20,375 bases of DNA from a virus: the IMG/VR virus record IMGVR_UViG_3300010883_000673, positions 1 through 20,375 of that record. The stretch is one strand, 5' to 3'. The notes below the pieces were generated by a model. The model was given only the letters and a program-made list of their open reading frames with translations, was not told the DNA's origin and did not search any database. How positions within the stretch are numbered: position 1 is the first letter of the stretch; the number at the start of each line of letters is the position of its first letter. A program made the position numbers and the translations under genes. Positions 12,397 to 20,375 of the stretch are shown one piece after another.

Positions 12397-13785
12397 ATGC
12401 CAGCAATCATAACAAAAGATTTTAGAATACAAAACGCTAATCAATTTTTAGAAAGTTTTAGCGAAAGTGCAGATACTTATTACCTGGCAATAGGTAGACC
12501 TCAAGCATTTGCAAACGACCAAGCATTTAATGATGGAACAGATACATCTCCTCCTACTCCTGTGGATTCTGTAGGTAGTGTAGATTATTATGTCTATGAC
12601 GATTTAATGTCAGCGAAAAAAATTACAAGCTCAGATGTATCACTTGCTATTCCAAGAAAAACTTGGGCAACTGGTACAACTTATGACCATTATAGACATG
12701 ATTACGGAGAAATTAATACTGCAGGTACGGCTATAACATCAAATAGTGGTGCTTCAACTGTATTAGATAGTACCTTTTATGTACTGAATAGTGCTTATGA
12801 TGTTTATAAGTGTATTGATAATGACGGTAATACGGCTTCAACAACTGAGCCAACTGATAACAAATCAACTAGTGTTTTTTCAACTGCTGATGGATACAAA
12901 TGGAAATATATGTATTCATTGTCAGCAAGTGAACAAGCAAATTTCTTATCAACAGACTTTATGCATGTATCAACAGAAGGTACAGATTATTCAACAACTG
13001 CTGGTGCAATAGAAAACGCATTTGTTACGGCTGCAGGTACAAGTGGAACAAACGGAACATATACAAGTGTGGTAATTCGTGGTGATGGTTCAAGTGGTGC
13101 ATGTACTGTTGTTGTTGGAGGTAATGCAGTAACAAGTGTTACAGTTACAACTGCAGGTTCTGGTTACACATATGCAAGTGTTCTTGCTGCTGATATTGGT
13201 AATACCTCTGGCACAGATTTAGATTTTATTATTTCACCACCAGGTGGACATGCTACAGATTGTGTTGCTGAATTAGGTGGATTTTTTGTAATGACAAATG
13301 TTGATTTTGCAACGACAGAAAGTGGAGAGTTCAATACAGACAATGACTTTAGAAGAATTGCTTTATTAAGAAATCCAACAGATAGCACAACAGGTGCAAC
13401 TGCAAGTGCTTCAACACTAGACGCTACTAAAGCAATTACATGTGCTTCAGGTGCAGGTACTTTTGTTGCAGATGAAAAAATTACACAAGCAACTACTGGT
13501 GCAATAGGTTATGTTGTAGATTATAATGGAACAACAAGAGTAATAAGATACATACAACCGCAGTTTGCAAACCAAGGAGTAGATGCTAATGGAAATAATA
13601 CGGCATTTAGTGGAACATATACCGTGACAGGTGCCACTTCTAGTGCAACAGGCACACCAACAGCAATAGATGTTACTCCAGAATTAACGGCAGATACAGG
13701 TGATATCCTGTATATTGAAAATAGAAAACCAATTAGCCGTGCTTCAGACCAAACGGAGAATGTAAAGTTAATTGTAGAGTTTTAG
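12397..13785 (+). CDS. 8: Baseplate wedge protein gp8
   Basis: 462 residues; T4 gp8 has 334. The N-terminal KDFRIQNANQFLESF and YYLAIGRPQAF (compare the T4 IFITFGR region), the VDYYVYDDLMSAKKITSSDV strand and IPRKTW (T4 has IPRRDW), a YKCIDNDGNTASTTEPT segment, DGYKWKYMYSL (T4 GDGYVWEYLFEI) and the C-terminal GDILYIENRK with SDQTENVK all match gp8. Gp8 forms a dimer bracing the wedge and contacts gp10, gp7 and gp53. The extra length comes mainly from inserts: a Gly/Thr/Val-rich stretch with TTAGSGYTYA near 245-265 and a DEKITQATTGAIGYVVD unit near 357-375, both modules shared with neighbouring proteins. AGGAG for the next gene overlaps its stop. Confidence 0.9.
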   Translation: MPAIITKDFRIQNANQFLESFSESADTYYLAIGRPQAFANDQAFNDGTDTSPPTPVDSVGSVDYYVYDDLMSAKKITSSDVSLAIPRKTWATGTTYDHYRHDYGEINTAGTAITSNSGASTVLDSTFYVLNSAYDVYKCIDNDGNTASTTEPTDNKSTSVFSTADGYKWKYMYSLSASEQANFLSTDFMHVSTEGTDYSTTAGAIENAFVTAAGTSGTNGTYTSVVIRGDGSSGACTVVVGGNAVTSVTVTTAGSGYTYASVLAADIGNTSGTDLDFIISPPGGHATDCVAELGGFFVMTNVDFATTESGEFNTDNDFRRIALLRNPTDSTTGATASASTLDATKAITCASGAGTFVADEKITQATTGAIGYVVDYNGTTRVIRYIQPQFANQGVDANGNNTAFSGTYTVTGATSSATGTPTAIDVTPELTADTGDILYIENRKPISRASDQTENVKLIVEF

Positions 13786-13794
13786 GAGAAATAA

Positions 13795-16700
13795 ATGGCA
13801 ACAAATTTTAATGTCTCTCCGTACTATGATGACTTTTCTGAAAGTAGTAATTTTCATAAAGTATTATTTCGTCCTGCTTATTCTATTCAAGCAAGAGAGT
13901 TAACACAACTTCAATCAATATTACAAAATCAAGTTCAACGCTTTGGACAACATATGTTCAAAGACGGCTCACAGGTTATACCTGGTGAGGTAACTGTATG
14001 GACTATTTTTGAATATGTGAAACTTGCTTCATTCAGTACAAGTGCTGTATCAGGTTTAGAGGATGTTTTAATGACAGGTGGAACATCTGGTGTTGTAGGT
14101 CAAGTTTCACTTTCACAAGCGGCAACAACTACTACAGCTGCAACATTATTTGTTGTATATACAAAAACAGGTACAGATAATACAACTTTAAGATTTTCAG
14201 ATGGAGAAACATTAACAGGAACAAATAGTGCAGGTACAACTGTTACTGCTGTTGTTGGTACATCTGGTACGGCATTACCAATTGCTAGTGACGCTACAGG
14301 TATTGGTTCTGCTGTTAAAGTGGAAGAAGGTGTTTATTTTGTTAATGGATATTTTGTAAAAAATGCAGAACAAACTTTAATATTAGAAGCATACAGTAAT
14401 ACACCAAGTTATCGTGTTGGTTTTACAATTACGGAAACTTTTGTAACACCAGAAAGTGATACTGCATTAAAAGACAATGCAACTGGTTCATCAAATATAA
14501 ATGCTCCTGGTGCCCACAGATATAAAATAGCTTTAACACTTGCTAAACTATCTTTAACTACAACGGAAGATAGTGATTTTGTTGATTTAATAAGACTTAA
14601 TAATGGTCTTGGTGAATCCAAAGTAGTTAAAACACAATACAATATACTTGAACATGAATTAGCTCGTAGAACACATGACGAAAGTGGTAACTATGTTACT
14701 AAACCTTTTGATATTGATGTTAGAGAACATTATAAATTAGATGGCGACACAACATATACTCGTGGAATATATGCTACTGATACAGATAGTAAATATGAAA
14801 ATGGTTTATATACATTGGCGGAATCTCAAGCAAGACTTGCTATGGGTATGGGACCAGGTAAAGCATATGTTCACGGATATGAACAAGAAACAACAGGTAC
14901 AAAATATCTAACTATAAAAAAAGCACAGGACTTTGATGAAGTTAATAATTCATCAACTTCATTATTATTAGGAAATTCTTTAGAAGTAACAAGTGTTTAT
15001 GGTTCTGTTGATTTGGGTACTGTATCTGGTGAAACAGAAGCATATAAAGAATTAGCATTACACAAAGAACAAACCGTATCAAGAGGTGTTGCTCGTGGTA
15101 CATCAAACAATGATATACAACAAATTGGTCGTGCAAAACCTCGTTACTTTGAATATAAATCAGGTACGGCTGGATCACTATCAACAAACACAACATCAAT
15201 ATATAAATTAGGTCTGTTTGATGTTCAAATGTTTACTCATATAACTGTAACAACCGCACAAGGTTTTGATACTGGTGAAATTCTTACTGGTGGCACATCT
15301 GGTGCAACTGGTATTATAGAAAGTATATCTACAAGCAGTTCTGAATTGGACGCTATTGCTTCAGAAGAAGGTACATTTGACCAAATTGTATTAAACAGTA
15401 CATCTGGTGCAAGTACAAACGCAGGAAGTAATATTGGATTAGAAAGTGCAGCTTTAGCAACTGTTGTTTTATCAAATGTTAAAGGTACTTTTGCAAATGC
15501 AGAAACAATAACAGATGAAAGTTCAAATTCTGGTGTTATTGCTAGTGATTATCCAGAAACAAAAGCGGTTACATCTTATGATATTTCGCAAGTAAAACAA
15601 ATTTCACAAGCAGGTTCACCAACATTTACGGCAGATACAGTTCTTACAGCAACTGCTGTTGATCCAGAAGATATATCAATTACTACATTAACTGGTTCAA
15701 TTACAATTGCTTCTGGTTCAACTTCAATTATAGGTTCTGGTACAAACTTTACTAGAGAATTAAAAGTAGGTGACCAAATTGCATTTACAGATACAGATGG
15801 TAATACACAAACAAGATTTATAGGTTCTATTGCTACGGGTACATCTGCCAATACAACTACAATTGTTAGTGCTTCAGCTACAGGTGCTACAGCAGAATTA
15901 AGAAGAGCAAAACTTACAGATATTGAAAATGTAAGTCTTGTATATGAATTACCTGAAGAAACAATTAAAACTTTAAAAACAACAACCAATTCAGGTGTAA
16001 CGGACGCAAATCATAAAGTGAGACGCCAATTTGTTGAAACATTATCATCACAAGGAACGGCAACATTTACTGCTGGTGCAAATGAAACATTTATAGCACA
16101 TGCAGAAGCAGATTTTACTTTATCAATAATGACCGCAGGTTCAACATCTGGTGTTGCAGGTGACATTGTAAGTTTATCTGGTAATAGCCATGAAGGTGAT
16201 ACTATATTCACATTAAGTGGATCACCAACTGGTCGTACATTATCTATTGATTTAGGTGCAAACTATGCTACTGCTAAAGTTAAATTTACTGGAACAATTA
16301 CTCGTAGTGTTGCAGGTGAAAAAACAAAATCATTACAATCAACTACAACAGCAATTACTACTGAAGCAAAAGCAACTTTTTCTTCCATACCTTTAGGTAA
16401 GGCAGATATCTATGCTTTAACAAGTGTTTATATGTCAGCTGACTTTAGTACAACAGCAACAACAAGTCATACAGATGTTACTAGTAGATTTACTTTAGAT
16501 AATGGACAAAGAGATAGTTATTATGATATAGGTAGAATTAATTTAAAACCAAATCAACAAACACCAACAGGACAATTACTAATTACATTCCAGTTCTTTG
16601 AACATGGTAGTGGAGATTATTTTAGTGTTGACAGTTATTCAGGTGTTGTAGATTATGGTGATATACCGTCTTTCAAATCACCAACAAAAGGTAAACTTGA

Positions 16701-18699
16701 ATTAAGGGACTGTATAGATTTTAGACCAAGAGTAGCAGACGCTAGTAAAGTTATAGGATATGATGATAGCGCTTCTATAGGTGCAAAGAATTATACTGGT
16801 GGTGGTACTTCAACTGTTGATATGATTAAACCAGGAGATACTTTTACAGGTGATTTTGAATTTTATCTTTCACGAATTGATGCTATTTATTTTTCTACAG
16901 GTGGTACCTTTGAAAGACGGCAAGGCGCACCAGCAATTGATCCACAACGACCAGATCCTTTAGAGGATGCTATTTTATTATATTATGTACGATTACCTGC
17001 TTATACTTTTTCTCCAAGTGATGTTATTATTACACCAATTGATAATCGTAGATATACTATGAGAGATATTGGTAAGATTGAGAAGCGTGTAGAAAATTTA
17101 GAATATTATACTCAACTATCTTTATTAGAACAAACCGCATTGAATACACAAGTTCAGGATTCTAATGGTATGGATAGATTTAAAAATGGTTTCTTGGTAG
17201 ATACTTTCAAAGGTCACAATGTTGGTGACGCTTTAAGTCAGGATTATAGTGCTGCTATGGATATGGAAGAAGGTACTGTAAGACCATTGTTTTATAGTGA
17301 CCAAATTACTTTAGAAGAAGAAAATACTACTGACGCTCAAAGAACGGCAGACGGATATCAAAAAACTGGAGACTTAATTACCTTACCCTATACGGAGGTA
17401 GTTTTTGCTTCAAACACTTTAGCTTCTAAATCTGTAAATATTAATCCATTTGCTGTAGGGTGCCTGATTGGAGAAGTAAAACTTACTCCTGATTCTGATG
17501 AATGGAAATCAACAACAGCAAGACCTGATTTAATTGTTAACAATGAAAATTTATATGACGCTGTAAAAGATATTCCAAATCCTGCTCATGCATTGGGTAC
17601 AACTTGGAATGAATGGCAAACAAATTGGACAGGAACTTTTATTGAAAAATCGTCTAGTGGTCATGTTACTACAACTAAAGAGGGTAGAACAGGTACAGCA
17701 ACAAGAACAGGTATATCCAGAACATTAACAAATAAAGTTGTTAAACAAACTTTTGGTGAAAGAATTGTTGATACATCATTTATACCTTATATTCGTTCAC
17801 AATCAATTTCATTTAGTGCAACAGCTATGAAACCAAACACTAAAGTTTATCCTTATTTTGATGATAGTCTTATTAGTGCATATGTAACACCAACAGGTGG
17901 TGTTGTATCAGGACAATTAACAACAGACGCTAATGGTGCTGTTTCTGGTACTTTTGCAATACCTGATCCTGCTACAACAACAAATCCTAAATGGAGATGT
18001 GGTGAAAGATTATTTAGATTGACTTCTAGTTCTGTTAATTCAGATGACGATAGTGATATTGATACCTTTGCGGAAAGAAAATTTGTAGCAAGAGGATTAC
18101 AAATAACTACGGAAGAAACAATACAAGCAACAAGGGTACCTGATGTTTTAAGTACAAGTGTTAATGCTTCTGAGCCTAGAAAAACTATTGATAAAAATAC
18201 AACTGTTGATAATACACCTCCACGAAGTAATAATGGAAATAATAATAATGATAACCAACAAGATGAAAAGAAAACAACAACAACAACTACCGGATCTAGC
18301 AGAAGAAATGGAGTGATAAGTGGACGAAATAGCTGTGGTCCTGGTCCTAGAGTTATATGTACAGAATTACATAGAACAGGTGAGTTATCCACTAAAGATT
18401 GGATAAGAGATACACAATTTACATTTAGAACATTAACTAAAACACATGTTAAAGGATATTTAGCGTGGGCAATACCTACAGTTAAACTTATTAAAAAATA
18501 CCCTACATATAGAAAATTATGGAAACATTTAGCACAACATAGAGCAAATGATGTTGCATGGAGATTGAATGAACATAAGTTTGATTTACTTGGAAGAATA
18601 TATGCAGGTTTTGGTGAACCATTATGTTGGTTAATAGGTAATTTTGTAAGTGATAAACAAGTAAATGAATTAAATATTACAAACTGGAGAAAAATCTAA
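13795..18699 (+). CDS. DUF4815-type giant structural protein with extra C-terminal domain
   Basis: 1634 residues. The N-terminal block NVSPYYDDFSESSNFHKVLF, RPAYSIQARELTQLQSILQ and QVQRFGQHMFKDGS at 5-57 is the DUF4815 signature of T4-like marine phages (virion structural, baseplate-linked). The middle (about 110-900) is rich in Thr/Ser beta repeats including GETLTG and GEILTGGTSGATG units. At about 1220-1380 come INPFAVG, TTWNEWQTNWTGTF, DTSFIPYIRSQSISFSA and MKPNTKVYPYFDD, typical of the C-terminal half. From 1463 a charged Asn/Gln/Thr linker leads to a 121-residue domain starting at Cys1514 (CGPGPRVICTELHRTG, later GYLAWAIPTVKLIKKY and LGRIYAGFGEPLCW). I recall this last type as an unexplained C-terminal domain of phage tail proteins. 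It has a good AGGAG and overlaps the next gene as TAATG. Confidence 0.82.
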   Translation: MATNFNVSPYYDDFSESSNFHKVLFRPAYSIQARELTQLQSILQNQVQRFGQHMFKDGSQVIPGEVTVWTIFEYVKLASFSTSAVSGLEDVLMTGGTSGVVGQVSLSQAATTTTAATLFVVYTKTGTDNTTLRFSDGETLTGTNSAGTTVTAVVGTSGTALPIASDATGIGSAVKVEEGVYFVNGYFVKNAEQTLILEAYSNTPSYRVGFTITETFVTPESDTALKDNATGSSNINAPGAHRYKIALTLAKLSLTTTEDSDFVDLIRLNNGLGESKVVKTQYNILEHELARRTHDESGNYVTKPFDIDVREHYKLDGDTTYTRGIYATDTDSKYENGLYTLAESQARLAMGMGPGKAYVHGYEQETTGTKYLTIKKAQDFDEVNNSSTSLLLGNSLEVTSVYGSVDLGTVSGETEAYKELALHKEQTVSRGVARGTSNNDIQQIGRAKPRYFEYKSGTAGSLSTNTTSIYKLGLFDVQMFTHITVTTAQGFDTGEILTGGTSGATGIIESISTSSSELDAIASEEGTFDQIVLNSTSGASTNAGSNIGLESAALATVVLSNVKGTFANAETITDESSNSGVIASDYPETKAVTSYDISQVKQISQAGSPTFTADTVLTATAVDPEDISITTLTGSITIASGSTSIIGSGTNFTRELKVGDQIAFTDTDGNTQTRFIGSIATGTSANTTTIVSASATGATAELRRAKLTDIENVSLVYELPEETIKTLKTTTNSGVTDANHKVRRQFVETLSSQGTATFTAGANETFIAHAEADFTLSIMTAGSTSGVAGDIVSLSGNSHEGDTIFTLSGSPTGRTLSIDLGANYATAKVKFTGTITRSVAGEKTKSLQSTTTAITTEAKATFSSIPLGKADIYALTSVYMSADFSTTATTSHTDVTSRFTLDNGQRDSYYDIGRINLKPNQQTPTGQLLITFQFFEHGSGDYFSVDSYSGVVDYGDIPSFKSPTKGKLELRDCIDFRPRVADASKVIGYDDSASIGAKNYTGGGTSTVDMIKPGDTFTGDFEFYLSRIDAIYFSTGGTFERRQGAPAIDPQRPDPLEDAILLYYVRLPAYTFSPSDVIITPIDNRRYTMRDIGKIEKRVENLEYYTQLSLLEQTALNTQVQDSNGMDRFKNGFLVDTFKGHNVGDALSQDYSAAMDMEEGTVRPLFYSDQITLEEENTTDAQRTADGYQKTGDLITLPYTEVVFASNTLASKSVNINPFAVGCLIGEVKLTPDSDEWKSTTARPDLIVNNENLYDAVKDIPNPAHALGTTWNEWQTNWTGTFIEKSSSGHVTTTKEGRTGTATRTGISRTLTNKVVKQTFGERIVDTSFIPYIRSQSISFSATAMKPNTKVYPYFDDSLISAYVTPTGGVVSGQLTTDANGAVSGTFAIPDPATTTNPKWRCGERLFRLTSSSVNSDDDSDIDTFAERKFVARGLQITTEETIQATRVPDVLSTSVNASEPRKTIDKNTTVDNTPPRSNNGNNNNDNQQDEKKTTTTTTGSSRRNGVISGRNSCGPGPRVICTELHRTGELSTKDWIRDTQFTFRTLTKTHVKGYLAWAIPTVKLIKKYPTYRKLWKHLAQHRANDVAWRLNEHKFDLLGRIYAGFGEPLCWLIGNFVSDKQVNELNITNWRKI

Positions 18700-20288
18700 T
18701 GGCATTAGGACAAACATTTATAAATCCATCTGGTGATGGATACTTTCTTACTTCCGTTGATGTTTTCTTTGCAGAAAAAGATACGGCATTACCTGTTTCA
18801 CTTGGTATAGTAAATACATATGGTGAAAAACCATCTAATAAAATTTTACCATTTAGTACAGTAACTAAAAATGCTAGTGAGATTACAACATCAACAGACG
18901 CTGAAACAGCAACAACATTTACTTTTGACAGTCCTGTATATATTACAGGTTCTGAAACATATTGTCTTGGATTAGAAACTTATAGTACAAAATACAAAGT
19001 ATATGTTTCTGAATTAGGACAAACAGCATTAGGTTCTACTCAAAGAATTAGTGAACAACCAATAACTGGAAGTTTATTTAAATCACAAAATGTAGGTCCA
19101 AAAGCGGATTCTCCTTTTGAGGATTTAAAATTTGTAATGCGAAGAGCAAGTTTTACAACAGGTACAACTGCTTCTTTAGATTTAGTTAATAGTGCAATAC
19201 CTACAAAAACTTTAGGTACAAATCCAATTGAAACAAATGCTACTGCAGGTAGTGGTACAACATTTGGTACTAACCCAGCAATAGTTAAAGTGTTACATGA
19301 AAATCATGGCATGGCAACTAGCGATAGTGTTACAATTGCAGGAGCAGGTGCTACAACTGATTATAATGGTATTGTTGGTAGTAAATTTAATGCTACTCAT
19401 ACAATTGCAAATGTAACTTTAGATAATTATACAATAACAATATCAGGTGATACTGGTACCTCAACAGGTAGTGTTGGTGGTACGGCAATAACAGTAACAG
19501 AAAATAAAGCATTTGAGGTAATTTATCCACAAATTGGTCAAACAGTTTTCCCAACAAGTCTTGTTAAACACTATATAAAACCAACAACTAAAAAATCTGT
19601 ACATGGAAGTGAAACAGGTTATACTGCAACTTCTGAATCAAACAGAAAACAAATAATACCTAATGATAACTTTTATTTGGCGGCTCAACACCAAGTAGCA
19701 TCCACTATTAATGAAACAAATAATCATTCTAGTGCTAAGTCAATGAAATATGATATTGAATTTTCAAGTGCTACTAATGAATTGTCTCCTATTATTGATA
19801 CAAAAAGAATGAAAATGATTACTGTGACAAACAGATTGAATAGTCCAACATCAAGTAATACAACTGGATTTAAAGCAGAAACAGAAGCATTAGGTGGAAG
19901 TTCAGCTGGAAAATATGTAACAAAAGAAATTGTTTTAGAAAATCCTTCAACAGCTTTAGATGTTCGTATTAGTGCAAACAATTTCCCAAGTTCTACAATT
20001 ACTGCTTTATATAAAATAAGAACAGTAAATGACAATAGAGAGTTTGATGAAATACCTTATGAGTTTTTTAATACAACAGGTGCTCCTGATAATACAGTAA
20101 AGTATTCAGAAAGTAAAGCACAGTCACCTTATCATCCTGATTATTTTAAAAGTTTTTTTGAACAAAAATTTAGTGTAAAAGAGTTAGATGAGTTTTCTTC
20201 TTTTGCAATTAAACTTGTAATGACTGGAACAAATCCGGCATTCCCACCTCGTATCACGGATATGAGATGTTTAGCATTGGCATTATAA
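18699..20288 (+). CDS. Structural protein matching the C-terminal part of DUF4815 proteins
   Basis: 529 residues. The N-terminal 150 residues (LGQTFINPSGDGYFLTSVDV, FFAEKDTALPVSLGI, SNKILPFSTV, TTFTFDSPVYITGSETYCLG, YKVYVSELG) match, from memory, the QTF...FLTSVDVFF region that in T4-like cyanophages is fused downstream of DUF4815 in one polypeptide. A beta insert at about 195-270 carries VLHENHGMATSDSVTIAGAG and a Thr/Gly-rich continuation, a module common in marine phage structural proteins. The C-terminal third ends in FFEQKFSVKELDEFSSFAIK and RITDMRCLALAL, a typical jelly-roll-like tail. It probably assembles with the 1634-residue product in the distal baseplate or fibre network. Start overlaps the previous stop; GGAGA lies about 9 nt upstream. 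Confidence 0.78.
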   Translation: MALGQTFINPSGDGYFLTSVDVFFAEKDTALPVSLGIVNTYGEKPSNKILPFSTVTKNASEITTSTDAETATTFTFDSPVYITGSETYCLGLETYSTKYKVYVSELGQTALGSTQRISEQPITGSLFKSQNVGPKADSPFEDLKFVMRRASFTTGTTASLDLVNSAIPTKTLGTNPIETNATAGSGTTFGTNPAIVKVLHENHGMATSDSVTIAGAGATTDYNGIVGSKFNATHTIANVTLDNYTITISGDTGTSTGSVGGTAITVTENKAFEVIYPQIGQTVFPTSLVKHYIKPTTKKSVHGSETGYTATSESNRKQIIPNDNFYLAAQHQVASTINETNNHSSAKSMKYDIEFSSATNELSPIIDTKRMKMITVTNRLNSPTSSNTTGFKAETEALGGSSAGKYVTKEIVLENPSTALDVRISANNFPSSTITALYKIRTVNDNREFDEIPYEFFNTTGAPDNTVKYSESKAQSPYHPDYFKSFFEQKFSVKELDEFSSFAIKLVMTGTNPAFPPRITDMRCLALAL

Positions 20289-20375
20289 TGGATTATAAAG
20301 TAACAGGACATTCTACCTTAATGAAAAATAACAGAACACATGCGGTTATTAATAAGGACACTAGTGCTTATTCTA
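20288..20375 (+). CDS. 5' end of an unknown gene
   Basis: The ATG overlaps the preceding stop (TAATG) and the frame stays open to the right edge, giving 29 visible residues beginning MDYKVTGHSTLMKNNRTHAV. The opening resembles small T4-like marine phage proteins found between structural genes that start with a similar KV-GHS-L pattern, but I cannot name it. It continues the late structural operon. Confidence 0.6.
   Translation, partial: MDYKVTGHSTLMKNNRTHAVINKDTSAYS

Noticed and set aside
12791-13012. Plus-strand frame shifted inside gp8
   Set aside because: Low-complexity Gln/Ile-rich shadow of the gp8 coding sequence.
15576-15989. Minus-strand open frame (137 codons) inside the DUF4815 gene
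   Set aside because: Same antisense effect; hydrophobic low-complexity translation and no supporting signals.
18220-18300. AAT/ACA triplet run as a microsatellite of interest
   Set aside because: It encodes an Asn/Gln/Thr linker between domains, a usual composition for flexible linkers in AT-rich phages.
17853-18392. Long minus-strand open frame (179 codons) opposite the end of the DUF4815 gene
   Set aside because: It is Val/Leu-rich, antisense to a well-supported gene whose Thr/Asn/Asp codons create open complementary frames, and has no promoter or ribosome site.
1-20375. CRISPR array, insertion sequence, integrase or attachment-site system
   Set aside because: No regularly spaced repeats, transposase, terminal inverted repeats or integrase were seen.

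Overview
The window looks like part of the genome of an AT-rich, T4-like marine myovirus (contractile-tailed phage) of a Gram-negative host. The support is a run of recognisable T4-type baseplate genes (PAAR tip, gp25, gp6, a large protein in the gp7 position, gp8, and a DUF4815-type giant structural protein), exact T4 late-promoter octamers (TATAAATA) in front of several genes, tightly packed genes with ATGA/TAATG overlaps, and a phage-borne outer-membrane porin. The protein style and base composition recall pelagiphage/cyanophage T4-like genomes; that host assignment is inference.

Region 1 (1-2475, plus strand) is an accessory metabolic block: the end of an unknown gene, two different 2-oxoglutarate/Fe(II) oxygenase-like genes, a spermidine-synthase-like Rossmann enzyme and a ParB-like-domain protein. 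Three of its four gene junctions are ATGA overlaps; the exception is a 106-nt gap before the spermidine-synthase-like gene.

Region 2 (2467-3808, plus) is a compact late unit: late promoter, an outer-membrane porin with signal peptide and terminal Phe, two tiny membrane proteins, then a strong bidirectional terminator.

Region 3 (3809-5610, minus) holds a GC-rich foldable element with a tRNA T-arm-like hairpin, then a leftward operon of five small unknown genes plus one possible overlapping sixth, driven by a sigma70-like promoter at about 5582-5610. It has no late promoter and is probably early-expressed.

Region 4 (5737-20375, plus) is the late baseplate/tail module: a late promoter, a Lys-rich microprotein, an 8-cysteine microprotein, PAAR tip protein, gp25, gp6, a large gp7-position protein, a small fibre-like protein, gp8, the DUF4815 protein of 1634 aa, a 529-aa continuation-type structural protein, and the start of another gene. 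In two places (gp25 and the fibre-like gene) the late promoter lies exactly 5 nt before the ATG with no Shine-Dalgarno sequence, which predicts leaderless late mRNAs.

The most notable items are the late-expressed porin cassette, the tRNA-like element between converging genes, the Cys-rich microprotein coupled to the PAAR tip gene, the leaderless late-promoter geometry, and the apparent split of the DUF4815 protein with an extra C-terminal domain at the break.
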